A stretch of 37,390 nucleotides of DNA, from NCBI GenBank assembly GCA_049273855.1, contig JBASRN010000232.1, positions 1 to 37,390 on the forward strand, in the 5' to 3' direction. Origin of the DNA: Onstottus_B sp049273855. Its GTDB lineage: Bacteria > Acidobacteriota > Blastocatellia > UBA7656. A program made the position numbers and the translations under genes. Within the stretch, counting starts at the first letter, position 1. Every line of letters begins with the position of its first letter. Below the pieces are notes generated by a model. That model saw nothing but the letters and a program-made list of their open reading frames with translations, did not search any database and had not been told where the DNA came from. Below are positions 6,563-15,576 of this stretch, in pieces.

Positions 6563-8161
6563 ATGGGAAACATATTCAAACAACCCTGCGATGAAGGGGC
6601 AATACGCTCAGGGACGGCCGCGGCTCCGTGCTCGGAATCCGCCGAGCCGTGGATACTCGCCGCCACCATCCTCGGGTCGAGTCTTGCCTTTATTGACGGC
6701 ACCGTAGTCAACGTAGCTCTGCCTGCTCTGCAAGCCGACCTGAACGCAAACGTAGTCGACGTCCAATGGGTAGTCGAGTCATACGCACTCTTCCTCGCCG
6801 CCCTGGTCCTGGTGGGAGGCTCGTTGGGCGATCGCTTTGGACGAAGGTTGATCTTCGGCATCGGAGTCGGGTTGTTTGCAGGAGCGTCGGCGTGGTGCGG
6901 GCTCGCGCCAAATGTTGACCAGTTGATCATCGGGCGCGCGGTCCAGGGAATAGGCGGCGCCCTCCTCGTCCCGGGAAGTCTCGCGATCATCAGCGCGTCA
7001 TTCAGCGAAGACGCCCGCGGGCGGGCGATCGGCACCTGGTCAGGCTTCACATCGATCACGGCGGCGGTTGGCCCGGTCATAGGCGGCTGGTTGATCGAGC
7101 ACGCGTCGTGGCGCGCCGCATTCTTCATTAATCTTCCGATCGCAACCGTGGTTTTGCTGATTGTCTTCTGGCGCGTCCCCGAAAGCCGCGACAAAGATCA
7201 ACAACCCGGTGTCGACTGGTGGGGCGCCGTTCTAGCGACAACAGGTCTGGGCGGTCTGGTTTTCGGCCTGATTGAATCGTCAAACCTTGGTCTGACGCAT
7301 CCGGCTGTGCTTTCAACTTTGATAGCCGGAATTATCTTGCTGACGGCCTTTCTCATCGTCGAAGCGCGCACTGAATCGCCGATGCTCCCGGTGACGCTGT
7401 TTCGTTCGAAGAACTTCAGCGGAGCAAACTTGCTGACTCTGCTCCTTTATGGAGCGTTGAGTGGCGCGCTGTTTTTCTTTCCTTTGAACCTCATTCAGGT
7501 GCAGGGCTACTCGGCGACGGCCGCGGGCGCTGCGCTGCTCCCGTTCATCCTGATATTGTTTTTGCTTTCCCGCTGGTCGGGAGGGCTGGTGGATCGTTAC
7601 GGCGCGAAGCTTCCGCTCGTAATCGGACCAATCATCGCGGCCGCCGGCCTCGCCTTGTTCGCCGCGCCGCAAGTCAGTGACAACTACTGGACAAGTTTCT
7701 TTCCCGCCGTGGTCGTGCTAGGCGTGGGTATGGCGATCAGTGTCGCGCCGCTCACGACGACGGTGATGAATGCGGTTAAAGAGAACCAGGCGGGCGTTGC
7801 TTCAGGGATCAACAATGCAGTTTCGAGAACGGCTGGGCTGATTGCAGTGGCGATCTTCGGCGTGGTCATGCTTCACGCGTTCAGCCAGCGCCTTGACCGC
7901 CGTTTGTTGACGATGGATCTCAGTCAGGAGATGCGGCAGCAGATTGATGAACAACGAGTCAAGCTTGCTGGACTTGAGCCGCCACCGAATCTGGGCGCCG
8001 AAACTCGGACGACGCTCGAGCGGGGAGTTGCTGAGTCGTTCGTATTCGGTTTCCGAGTCGTGATGCTGATGGCTGCCGGTCTCGCGCTTGCGAGCGGATT
8101 GAGCGCCTGGCTTATGATCGATGGCAAAGAGCCACGTCACAAAGCCAAAGCGAACAACTAA
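6563..8161 (+). CDS. DHA2-family (EmrB/QacA-type) MFS drug:H+ antiporter
   Basis: A 532-residue inner-membrane transporter with about 14 hydrophobic segments, the usual size for DHA2 exporters. TM1 carries F-I-D-G-T-V-V-N-V-A-L-P with the conserved membrane Asp (D46). Motif A is G-G-S-L-G-D-R-F-G-R-R (85-95). The motif C-type segment G-P-V-I-G-G-W-L-I is also present. Such proteins expel hydrophobic drugs or metabolites using the proton gradient; the substrate cannot be told. No membrane-fusion partner or regulator is adjacent. The ribosome binding site before the first ATG is poor and a later start is possible, but the N-terminal tail before TM1 is normal for the family. Confidence 0.93.
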   Translation: MGNIFKQPCDEGAIRSGTAAAPCSESAEPWILAATILGSSLAFIDGTVVNVALPALQADLNANVVDVQWVVESYALFLAALVLVGGSLGDRFGRRLIFGIGVGLFAGASAWCGLAPNVDQLIIGRAVQGIGGALLVPGSLAIISASFSEDARGRAIGTWSGFTSITAAVGPVIGGWLIEHASWRAAFFINLPIATVVLLIVFWRVPESRDKDQQPGVDWWGAVLATTGLGGLVFGLIESSNLGLTHPAVLSTLIAGIILLTAFLIVEARTESPMLPVTLFRSKNFSGANLLTLLLYGALSGALFFFPLNLIQVQGYSATAAGAALLPFILILFLLSRWSGGLVDRYGAKLPLVIGPIIAAAGLALFAAPQVSDNYWTSFFPAVVVLGVGMAISVAPLTTTVMNAVKENQAGVASGINNAVSRTAGLIAVAIFGVVMLHAFSQRLDRRLLTMDLSQEMRQQIDEQRVKLAGLEPPPNLGAETRTTLERGVAESFVFGFRVVMLMAAGLALASGLSAWLMIDGKEPRHKAKANN

Positions 8162-8252
8162 ATTCGCGAAACCCGATAGAGCCGCAAGCCAACACAACGG
8201 GCGCGCTGATCGTCGCTCGGTGTTGTCCCAGGGCTGCGCGCGGTGGGTGTTT

Positions 8253-9560
8253 CTAGTTCCCTCTACACTTGGCGACAATCAACGTGATGTCGTCGTGCTG
8301 CTCGTGAGGACTGAACCGCCGAACGTCGTCAACAACTGACCCAAGCAAGGCTTGTGAAGGCAACTCACGGTGTCGCAGCAAGGCTCCAATCAAGCGCTGT
8401 TCTCCGTACTCCTCTTCCACATCATTGAAGGATTCGGTTATGCCGTCGGTGTAAAGCGCCAGCGTGTCTCCGGCGAAGAGCCGGCGTTCCCCGATCACGC
8501 AATCCCATTCCTTGAAGAGTCCCAGCACGGTGGACGTGGAGCCAAGCCGCTCGACAGTCCGGTCGCGCCGAAGCAGGAGGGCGCAGAGATGCCCACAATT
8601 CGCGTAGCGCAACCGCCGCGCTCCATCGTCATATTCGGCAAAGAACAGGGTCGCGTATGCGCTTTCGGTGGTGTTCTCGTAAAAGAGCCGGTTCACGGAA
8701 CACAACATGCGCTGCGGCTCATCCAAAGCGATTGCGCACTGGCTGCGCAGGTTGGCCTGCAGATTTGCCATCAAGAGAGCGGCAGCGATTCCTTTTCCGG
8801 ATATGTCGCCGATCACCAACCCGACCCGCTCTCTACCCAGGCTGAGGAAATCGTAGTAATCGCCGCCGACCTGGCGAGCCTGAATGCAAATACCCGCGTA
8901 GTCGAGTGTAGCGAGGGGAGGCAACGTTTGAGGGAAGAGCCTGGCCTGCACTTGTTTTGCGATTTCCAGTTCCTGGGCGGCGCGGCGCTCCGATTCCAGC
9001 TTCTCCGCCGTCGCGCGGCGTTGCGCGTCGAGAGCCTGGCTGACTTCATCGAAGCTCACCAGCGAAAACGAATTCCTGTCGACATCTTCGAAGCGAGTGA
9101 ACACACCGCCCCAAACCGGCGTCTGCTCGCCAAGCAACATCGACGGGGCAGGGGAATTCGACGGCGCCTGCCGGTCATACTTGATGCGCTTCAATCGCGG
9201 AACGTGTCCAAACTTAACCCCGCGCTTAGACCACTCATGGAACTTGGCGATGACATCATTCGTCACAAACGCAACCTGGGTAGCCCTACCGATGAGCTTG
9301 TACTCTCTGGAGCTCGGCTTGGGCGCGACAAGCGCAAGGATCGCGGTGCCGTCAGGCGGCGCGACAGCTACCCAGCGTTCACCGGATTGAAGTCGCGTAT
9401 CATAGACGAGACTGAATCCAAGCTGGTCCAGATAGAATCGCAGGCTTCGATCCTGATCTCGGACGTATATCTTGACCGCGTGAAACCGGAGATAGGGCTC
9501 GTTTCGATCCGGACGAACAGTTGACTGTTCAGGGCTAGGCGTTGAAGTAGAGCTCTCCAC
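8253..9560 (-). CDS. Glyoxalase-fold (VOC) / PP2C-type SpoIIE phosphatase fusion
   Basis: A 435-residue soluble protein. Residues 23-170 form a VOC-type domain, with the start F-H-A-V-K-I-Y-V-R-D-Q-D-R-S-L-R-F-Y and the end F-E-D-V-D-R-N-S-F-S-L-V. A short charged, probably coiled-coil linker follows (172-205). Residues 205-432 are an RsbU/SpoIIE-type PP2C phosphatase, with L-F-P-Q-T-L-P entry, metal-binding V-G-G-D-Y-Y-D (231-237), G-D-I-S-G-K-G (251-257), Y-T-D-G-I-T-E (370-376) and H-D-D-I-T-L (422-427). RsbU-type enzymes dephosphorylate anti-sigma-factor antagonists, so the VOC part may be a ligand sensor (inference). It lies 8 bp downstream of the L,D-transpeptidase gene, last in a three-gene minus-strand operon. 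Confidence 0.9.
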   Translation of the reverse strand: MESSTSTPSPEQSTVRPDRNEPYLRFHAVKIYVRDQDRSLRFYLDQLGFSLVYDTRLQSGERWVAVAPPDGTAILALVAPKPSSREYKLIGRATQVAFVTNDVIAKFHEWSKRGVKFGHVPRLKRIKYDRQAPSNSPAPSMLLGEQTPVWGGVFTRFEDVDRNSFSLVSFDEVSQALDAQRRATAEKLESERRAAQELEIAKQVQARLFPQTLPPLATLDYAGICIQARQVGGDYYDFLSLGRERVGLVIGDISGKGIAAALLMANLQANLRSQCAIALDEPQRMLCSVNRLFYENTTESAYATLFFAEYDDGARRLRYANCGHLCALLLRRDRTVERLGSTSTVLGLFKEWDCVIGERRLFAGDTLALYTDGITESFNDVEEEYGEQRLIGALLRHRELPSQALLGSVVDDVRRFSPHEQHDDITLIVAKCRGN

Positions 9561-9568
9561 GGGCGTGA

Positions 9569-10363
9569 TTATAGAATTGTTAGCTCGTTTGGCACAGCCC
9601 GATTTTCGTGAACAATTACCGGCGTGCCTATTGGAGTGATATCACTGAACTCCTCCGCCGCGTGCATAGGGATACGGATGCAGCCGTGACTCGCCGGATA
9701 CGCGGGCATTGACTTGCTGCCGTGTATCGCGATTCCTCCGACGATGTAGCTTGGGTAATACATTAGTCCGAGCTCGCTCTTGCGCCAGCCCGGAATCTTT
9801 CGCGAGATCGTGAACCTACCTCGAGGCGTGACCGCCGTCAGAGTCCCCTCCGATGTGTCGAAAGGTTTGTTGTTGCCCGTAGACACGGGGAGAACCTTCG
9901 AAACCGTTCCGCCGTCGTCGACTATGAACAGAACCTGACGCACCAGGTCAATCTCGACGTGAAACGGACCGGCCTCGAGCGGTGCCGGACGCGTCGCGGA
10001 ACGCAACGCTTCAATCCCTTTGAGCGTCAGCCGACCCGTCCTCGTTCGCCCTTCAACTTTCTGGAAGGCGATCAACGCCTGTCTGGACCCGGCGTCCAGC
10101 ACCCCGTCGATTGGGCCAGTCCAGTACCCCAGATCCGAGAGCCGCTGCTCAGCTTCTCGGACTCTTGCAGCGGTTAGCTTTACCCGCCTTTGAGGACGGC
10201 CCGCTCGAACCGCCAGGGACTCAACCGCCCGTGATGCCGACGGCGTACTCCCTCGCGCCGCCGGCCCAATCGGGGCAGCCAGCAGAATCGTCGAGGCAAG
10301 GAGCATCACGGACCCTCGCCCAACGAAGACTTCACTAAAGATTTTTCCCACTTTTACACTCAC
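9569..10363 (-). CDS. L,D-transpeptidase (YkuD) with peptidoglycan-binding domain
   Basis: A 264-residue exported protein. An N-terminal hydrophobic signal/anchor (about 18-34) is followed by a peptidoglycan-binding module (63-120, with L-S-D-L-G-Y-W-T-G-P-I-D-G) and a YkuD catalytic domain (135-253). The signature H214-G plus S-H-G-C-I-R-I (His226, Cys228) is intact. These enzymes make 3-3 cross-links in peptidoglycan or attach proteins to it, in the periplasm. It sits between the M15 carboxypeptidase gene (48 bp upstream) and the VOC/SpoIIE phosphatase gene (8 bp downstream), so cell-wall remodelling and the phosphatase signal are likely co-expressed. Confidence 0.93.
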   Translation of the reverse strand: MSVKVGKIFSEVFVGRGSVMLLASTILLAAPIGPAARGSTPSASRAVESLAVRAGRPQRRVKLTAARVREAEQRLSDLGYWTGPIDGVLDAGSRQALIAFQKVEGRTRTGRLTLKGIEALRSATRPAPLEAGPFHVEIDLVRQVLFIVDDGGTVSKVLPVSTGNNKPFDTSEGTLTAVTPRGRFTISRKIPGWRKSELGLMYYPSYIVGGIAIHGSKSMPAYPASHGCIRIPMHAAEEFSDITPIGTPVIVHENRAVPNELTIL

Positions 10364-10411
10364 GAATATATGACGAGTATGAGGAATGCCGTTTTGTCAG
10401 AGGTGGCGGGT

Positions 10412-11338
10412 TTACTGCGGTCCGGGTACATACTCCCAGTGCCAGGGTTCATAGAAGTAGGGGCGGAAACCGAACTTACCGGCGTTCTTCACCAGCCACC
10501 TATAAACAGGCGTTCGGGTTTGAGCGAGACGATTGTCGTCCGCTGAGCTCACCGGCTCCCCACCTACATAGAGATCAAGCGCGCGGCCGGTGAAGTGAGG
10601 ACTATTGACGGCCAGACCCGCTCTTCCCGCGCGAGGCGCGGCTTGTCTAAGCCGATCCTGGTGTTCTCGAGATCGGAACCCGGAGATGATTTTTAGATAC
10701 TTCTCCGCGGGATCAAACTCGCCCGAGGCGGTGACGCGTAATCCGAGAGACCGGTCCTTTGCTGCTCCAGCCACCAGACGCTTATAGGCGGCGTAAGCGT
10801 TTCTTTCGACCTGCCTGAGTTCAGCGGGCCGCTCGTCATCATAGAACTCCGATGCCGGCACGACGACGAGGCCTTCGCTCGGTGGGCTATTTCGCTGCTT
10901 GATCCGACGAGATTGGAGCTCACGGATCATCTCCGACCAGGTCTCGAGGTCAACAACGCCAGTCGCGCGAAGCCCGCGAACTGTTTGCCAGTGCGCAACC
11001 GCCTCGGCAAATTCAGCGCTTTCCATGTCCTTCCGGGCTCCCACCGCTTCGAGGATCAGCGGTAGGTATATAGCCCATCCGCGTTGCGCTTTGCCTCCAA
11101 AAACCCATTTGAGCTCGGTACTGCCTGTCTTGTTGCTCTCTATAGCCGCGGGAATGGATAAGGTGGTCGGGCTCGCAAAGCTGCCGATTCCCGGAGAAGG
11201 ATTATCAGCGGACGTCGCCAACGGACGCTGAGCTGTGAAACCACCGGCGGCCGATCCGGCTAGCACGATGATGGCGCCAACCCATCTCCAAAGCCTGTCG
11301 CTTCGGACTCTGAACGTATTGGGTGAGCTACTCAACAA
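10412..11338 (-). CDS. VanY-type M15 D-alanyl-D-alanine carboxypeptidase
   Basis: A 308-residue protein with an N-terminal membrane anchor/signal (about 18-37). A helical peptidoglycan-binding-like module follows (about 85-145, W-Q-T-V-R-G-L-R-A-T-G-V-V-D). The C-terminal M15B peptidase domain has zinc ligands in S-P-H-F-T-G-R-A-L-D (His248, Asp255) and E-P-W-H-W-E-Y (His300, catalytic Glu302), plus S-G-F-R-S. The expected activity is removal of the terminal D-Ala from peptidoglycan stem peptides in the periplasm, which can also feed L,D-transpeptidases with tetrapeptides. That fits its neighbour 48 bp downstream. First gene of the operon. Confidence 0.92.
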   Translation of the reverse strand: MLSSSPNTFRVRSDRLWRWVGAIIVLAGSAAGGFTAQRPLATSADNPSPGIGSFASPTTLSIPAAIESNKTGSTELKWVFGGKAQRGWAIYLPLILEAVGARKDMESAEFAEAVAHWQTVRGLRATGVVDLETWSEMIRELQSRRIKQRNSPPSEGLVVVPASEFYDDERPAELRQVERNAYAAYKRLVAGAAKDRSLGLRVTASGEFDPAEKYLKIISGFRSREHQDRLRQAAPRAGRAGLAVNSPHFTGRALDLYVGGEPVSSADDNRLAQTRTPVYRWLVKNAGKFGFRPYFYEPWHWEYVPGPQ

Positions 11339-11584
11339 GACAACAACTCCTAATCTTTCGCCGCAGCCGGACTAGCGGTCCGCGGAGGTCGCTGCGTCGC
11401 TAAAGTCTCGCGCGTTACTCATCATGCCAGACTGAGTCTCGATCTAGCCAGGGTGGGATGATCGCCGCCGCCTCCGAGTGCTTTCCGACCTCCGAGGGGC
11501 GGGCTGAGTCAAGTCGTCAGTAGTTCGTGATCCGAGTCCCGAGGATGGGCGGTCGAAGGACGAATTTCGCGGTCAGGCGGCGCT

Positions 11585-12796
11585 TCATCCTCTTCGGCGG
11601 CCGAGCATATCGAGACCCACCGCGCCCACCAGAATCGCTCCCTTTATTATGTCCTGAGTAAAGTCCGGCAAGTTCTTCAGCGACATCCCATTGTCCAGGC
11701 TCGCCATGAAGAGCGCGCCTACGCAAGCCCCGAACACCGTTCCGCGGCCCCCCATCAAGCTCGCCCCGCCGATGACACACGCCGCGATCGCGTCCAGCTC
11801 CAGAAGCACCCCCGCGTCGGGCGACGCGCTACCGACCCGAGCCGTATAGATGAGCGCAGCAACCCCGGCGAGCGCGCCCATTATACAAAAGACCGCGAGC
11901 AGGTGGCGTCGAATGCTGATACCCGACAAGCGCGCGGCTTCGGGGTTGCCGCCGATCGCATACAGGTAACGCCCGAACGTCGTGTTCTGAGTTATGAAGG
12001 TCCCGAGTAACGCTACCGCAAGAAGAATGATGACTGGCGCGGGGATGCCGGTGTAGGCGTTCAACGCGTAAGTGAAAGCCAGGACTGCGATCGAAGGCGC
12101 GAGGATTCTTGCCGCAACGAGCGCCGAGCCTTGAGAGGCCATCCCGTAAAGCTGCCGGGAGCGACTGCGCCGGATCGTCTGCCATGTTATCGCCCCCACG
12201 ATCACCCCCGCTATCGTGTAGCCGGCCAGCGGGTGCAAATAACACTGACCGATCGCCTTAAAGCCCTGCAGCTCAATCGGAATCGTGTTGCCCTGGCTGA
12301 CGCCTTTAATAACTCCACGCCAGACAAGCAGTCCACCCAGCGTGACGATGAAAGCGGGAACGCTTGCGTAAGCCACGAGGAGTCCGTGCGCCGCGCCTAT
12401 CATTAAGCCGACGATGACTGCCGCCGCAAGCGATGGGATCAATCCCCACCCGAGCCATGCCTGGGATGCGGCCGCCGCAGCGACGCCACCGGCAAGGCCC
12501 ACCACCGAACCGACGGAGAGATCTATCTGGCCGGTGACGATGACCATCAGCATTCCGACTGAGAGGACTCCGGTCACGGCGGTCTGACGCATCAAGTTCG
12601 AGAAGTTTCTCGCCTCGAGAAATATCCCGCCCGTCGCGTATTGGAAAAAGACCCACACCGCGATCAATGCGAGCACCATCGTGTAGGCTCGAAGCGCCTC
12701 GCGAGGGAGCTTGAGACTACCGATCCTTGTTTGTTCTACGGTATTCGCCGCGAGTTTCTCTCCTCTATCTTGAGCTTCAGCGTTCGGTTCTTCCAT
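11585..12796 (-). CDS. xylH: Sugar ABC transporter permease, XylH-like
   Basis: About 403 residues from the ATG chosen here, close to XylH and longer than RbsC-type permeases. It has about 10 hydrophobic segments, with I-V-T-G-Q-I-D-L-S-V-G-S (the G-x-I-D-L-S-V-G signature of this permease class) and G-G-A-S-L-M-G-G-R-G-T near the C-terminus. I chose the ATG at 12794-12796. A TTG start at 12836-12838 would add 14 residues but lies in repeat-like DNA, and neither start has a well-spaced ribosome binding site. It pairs with the ATPase (12954-14489) and binding protein (14494-15573). The 157-bp gap before it carries an AGGCTAAA-type repeat copy. Substrate assignment to xylose is by resemblance only. 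Confidence 0.88.
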   Translation of the reverse strand: MEEPNAEAQDRGEKLAANTVEQTRIGSLKLPREALRAYTMVLALIAVWVFFQYATGGIFLEARNFSNLMRQTAVTGVLSVGMLMVIVTGQIDLSVGSVVGLAGGVAAAAASQAWLGWGLIPSLAAAVIVGLMIGAAHGLLVAYASVPAFIVTLGGLLVWRGVIKGVSQGNTIPIELQGFKAIGQCYLHPLAGYTIAGVIVGAITWQTIRRSRSRQLYGMASQGSALVAARILAPSIAVLAFTYALNAYTGIPAPVIILLAVALLGTFITQNTTFGRYLYAIGGNPEAARLSGISIRRHLLAVFCIMGALAGVAALIYTARVGSASPDAGVLLELDAIAACVIGGASLMGGRGTVFGACVGALFMASLDNGMSLKNLPDFTQDIIKGAILVGAVGLDMLGRRRG

Positions 12797-12830
12797 TCCT
12801 TCACCATCGAGCTTGCGATCTGGTTCATCT

Positions 12831-12953
12831 CTGCGCAACCTCAGCGTCTTGGCGTCTTCGCGGTGAGAGGTATCTCGCGATTTAGCTCGCAGCGGGGACG
12901 TTATGACGTATTGCGTTGAGGCACTGCCAGGCTAAAACCTGTACTCCATGCTC
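12831..12953. repeat. Repeat fragments between the ATPase and permease genes
   Basis: Contains CCTCAGCGTCTTGGCGTCTT (as in other dispersed blocks) and, at 12927-12953, CCAGGCTAAAACCTGTACTC. The latter is a single diverged copy of the element clustered at 17819-17979. Confidence 0.6.
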
Positions 12954-14489
12954 TTATTCCGAGGCTCGACCTGTTGCGCAAGCCATCACCGCCTCTGGAG
13001 TCGCCGTTGCTCGCGAGAACTCGCCGCTCACACGGCCCTCGTGCAAGACCAGCACTCGATCCGCGAGGCCCAGCACTTCCGGCAACTCGGACGAGACCAG
13101 CACGATCGCGAGTCCCGTCCGAGCCAGCTCGCTGATCTGCGCGTAGATTTCCTGCTTCGCGCCGATGTCTATTCCGCGCGTCGGTTCGTCCAGAAACAGG
13201 ATCGCAGGCTTGGCGAGGAGCCATTTCCCCAGGACTACCTTCTGCTGATTTCCGCCCGACAGCGTCCCTGCGATCGCGAAGATGCTGGGAGCCTTGATGT
13301 TCAACTCGCGTGACGCTTGCTGGGCGGCGGCCGCTTCGGCGTCGATATGAGTGACAAAGCGCCCGGACACCCGGCGCAAGCTCGCAAGCGTTAGGTTGTG
13401 AAGAATCGTTTGGTCCAGCACCAGGCCGAATCGCTTCCGGTCTTCGGTCACAAAAGCGAGGCCGTGGTTGATCGCGTCCGACGGGTTGTTCAACCACGCT
13501 CGTTGCCCGTGGATGTAAACCTCGCCCGCTACCCGGCCCGCATGCGCGCCAAAGATCGCCATCAACAGATCACTGCGGCCCGCGCCCATCAGTCCCGCGA
13601 TCCCGAGCACTTCGCCGCCGCGTACGCTGAAGCTGACGTCGGTCACGAGCTTCTTTCCGGCAACGGCCGGATCTGACACCGTAATGTGTCGAGCTTCGAA
13701 GATTATCTCACCGAGGTTGTGCGCGGCCGCGGGGAAGAGCTGATCAACTTCGCGCCCTACCATCAACGCGATAACGCGGGCCTCGCTTATCTGGCCGCGC
13801 GCGTATGTGCCGATGGTTTTGCCGTCCCGCAGAACGGTGATCCGATCGCTAAGACTAAACACTTCTTCGAGCTTGTGCGAGATGTAGATCATTCCCACGC
13901 CGCGCTCGCGCATGCGGCCTAGTATTCCGAACAGTGTCTCGGCTTCCGCGCCGGTCAGCGCGGCAGTCGGTTCGTCGAGCACAAGGATTCGCGCGTCGTG
14001 TGAAAGCGCTTTCGCGATTTCGACCAACTGCTGCTGTCCGATGCCGAGCTGGCGGACTGTCGTGTGTGGGTCAATCGAGAGGTGAAGATCGTTGAGCAAC
14101 TTGCGAGCGCGGCCGTACAACTCCTGCCAGAGGACGACGCCAAACTTCCGGGGCTCGCGTCCGAGAAAGATGTTCTCGCCGACGGTCATCTCCTGAACGA
14201 GCGATAGCTCTTGAAAGACCACGGCGACGCCTGCGGCTTCCGAGTCGCGCACCCCCGCGAAGCGCTGCGCTCTTCCATCAATGCGAACGTCACCGCTGTA
14301 GTCGCCGCTTGGATAAACGCCGGCAAGGATCTTCATCAGGGTCGACTTTCCCGCCCCGTTCTCACCGCACAGCGCGTGGACTTCCCCAGCCCGAAGATCG
14401 AACGACACACCGTCCAGAGCTCTCACACCGGGAAAGGTCTTGATGATGTCGCGCATCTCCAGAAGCGGAGGCGCCTGGCCGTTTGTCAT
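12954..14489 (-). CDS. xylG: Sugar ABC transporter double ATPase, XylG-like
   Basis: A 511-residue protein with two ABC ATPase domains in tandem, as in XylG/RbsA/AraG. Domain 1 has Walker A C-G-E-N-G-A-G-K-S-T (41-50), signature L-G-I-G-Q-Q-Q-L-V-E-I-A-K and Walker B I-L-V-L-D-E-P-T-A-A-L (168-178). Domain 2 has a degenerate Walker A (G-L-M-G-A-G-R-S-D-L), signature L-S-G-G-N-Q-Q-K-V-V-L-G-K-W and Walker B I-L-F-L-D-E-P-T-R-G-I-D. The degenerate second P-loop is normal for this family, in which only one site hydrolyses ATP well. It powers the adjacent permease. The gene begins 4 bp after the binding-protein stop codon. Confidence 0.94.
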   Translation of the reverse strand: MTNGQAPPLLEMRDIIKTFPGVRALDGVSFDLRAGEVHALCGENGAGKSTLMKILAGVYPSGDYSGDVRIDGRAQRFAGVRDSEAAGVAVVFQELSLVQEMTVGENIFLGREPRKFGVVLWQELYGRARKLLNDLHLSIDPHTTVRQLGIGQQQLVEIAKALSHDARILVLDEPTAALTGAEAETLFGILGRMRERGVGMIYISHKLEEVFSLSDRITVLRDGKTIGTYARGQISEARVIALMVGREVDQLFPAAAHNLGEIIFEARHITVSDPAVAGKKLVTDVSFSVRGGEVLGIAGLMGAGRSDLLMAIFGAHAGRVAGEVYIHGQRAWLNNPSDAINHGLAFVTEDRKRFGLVLDQTILHNLTLASLRRVSGRFVTHIDAEAAAAQQASRELNIKAPSIFAIAGTLSGGNQQKVVLGKWLLAKPAILFLDEPTRGIDIGAKQEIYAQISELARTGLAIVLVSSELPEVLGLADRVLVLHEGRVSGEFSRATATPEAVMACATGRASE

Positions 14490-14493
14490 CGAA

Positions 14494-15573
14494 TCAACCT
14501 TGAGGAGCAGGTGGCCACTGGGTTCGGGGGACGTTGCGAAACACGTCCTCCATCTTCAAGTAGCCGTCCTTGATCACCGTGTCAACCACGTTGTTTCGAT
14601 CGACGGTGATCGAATCGAGCAGCACGGAAGGCACGTCCTTCCTCCCGTTGTTAACCGTCGCTGGAGCATCGAACTTCTCCCCGAGCGCGAGCGAAACCGC
14701 CGCCTCGGCGGCGCGGAGTGCAAGTCTGGCGACCGGCTTGTAGACGGTCATCGACTGAGTGCCGCCAACGATTCGTTGCAGCGCCGCAAGCTCGGCGTCT
14801 TGCCCTGAGACAAACACCTTACCCGCGAGACTCTGCTCGCCAAGCGCCTGGACGGCTCCGCCGGCGACGCCGTCGTTTGAGGCAACCACGGCCACGATGT
14901 CGTTCTTGGTTTGCGTGAGCGCGTTCTCGGTGTGCTTGAGCGCTTCGCTGGCCAGCCACTCACGCGCCCACTGATCGGCGGCGATCTTGATGTCGCCGCG
15001 ATCAATGGCGGGCTGCAGGACATTCATCTGGCCCGCGCGAAACATCCGAGCGTTGTTGTCGGTGGGCGAGCCTCCGATCAAAACGTAGTTGCCGCGCGGC
15101 GCTCGGTCCAGAAGATACCTGGCCTGAGCTTCCCCGACTTTCACGTTGTCGAAGGAAATATAGAGGTCCACGTCGCTGTTGCGAATCAACCGGTCATAGC
15201 TAAGAACGGGCACACCCTGGCGCTTGGCTGAATCGACGATCGACGCGGCGACTTCGGCGTTGTGCGGCGCGACTACAAGCACATCCACCCCTTGAGTCAG
15301 CAGGTTCTCCGCCTGCGCGGTCTGTAACGCATCGTCGCCGTTGGCAGCCTGAACCAGGACTTCGGCGCCGAGCTCTTGCGCTCGCGCAACGAACAAATCG
15401 CGGTCGCGCTGCCAGCGCTCCTCTTTCAGGGTGTCCATCGAGAAGCCTATTCGAACCGGACCCAACTTGCGCGCGCCATCTGTGGCTGCAGCGTCCGGCT
15501 GCGCGCAGATGCATCCGGCAGAGGTTAGCGAAGCCACGAGAATCAAAAACACGATCGGCCAGCCATCACGCAT
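14494..15573 (-). CDS. xylF: Periplasmic sugar-binding lipoprotein, XylF-like
   Basis: A 359-residue periplasmic-binding protein of the ribose/xylose class. The signal peptide ends in a lipobox-like L-T-S-A-G-C (Cys21), suggesting membrane anchoring by lipid. The mature domain has I-G-F-S-M-D-T-L-K-E-E-R-W-Q-R-D, then A-A-N-G-D-D-A-L-Q-T-A-Q-A-E-N-L, V-P-V-L-S-Y-D-R-L-I and S-G-Q-D-A-E, all characteristic of D-xylose-binding XylF. It is the first of three transporter genes and starts only 3 bp after lutC, so it is very likely on the lut transcript. Xylose is the best guess for the ligand but is not proven. Confidence 0.92.
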   Translation of the reverse strand: MRDGWPIVFLILVASLTSAGCICAQPDAAATDGARKLGPVRIGFSMDTLKEERWQRDRDLFVARAQELGAEVLVQAANGDDALQTAQAENLLTQGVDVLVVAPHNAEVAASIVDSAKRQGVPVLSYDRLIRNSDVDLYISFDNVKVGEAQARYLLDRAPRGNYVLIGGSPTDNNARMFRAGQMNVLQPAIDRGDIKIAADQWAREWLASEALKHTENALTQTKNDIVAVVASNDGVAGGAVQALGEQSLAGKVFVSGQDAELAALQRIVGGTQSMTVYKPVARLALRAAEAAVSLALGEKFDAPATVNNGRKDVPSVLLDSITVDRNNVVDTVIKDGYLKMEDVFRNVPRTQWPPAPQG

Positions 15574-15576
15574 CGC

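Noticed and set aside
8370..9524. Plus-strand frame of 384 codons
   Set aside because: Antisense to the VOC/SpoIIE phosphatase gene, whose motifs are all conserved.
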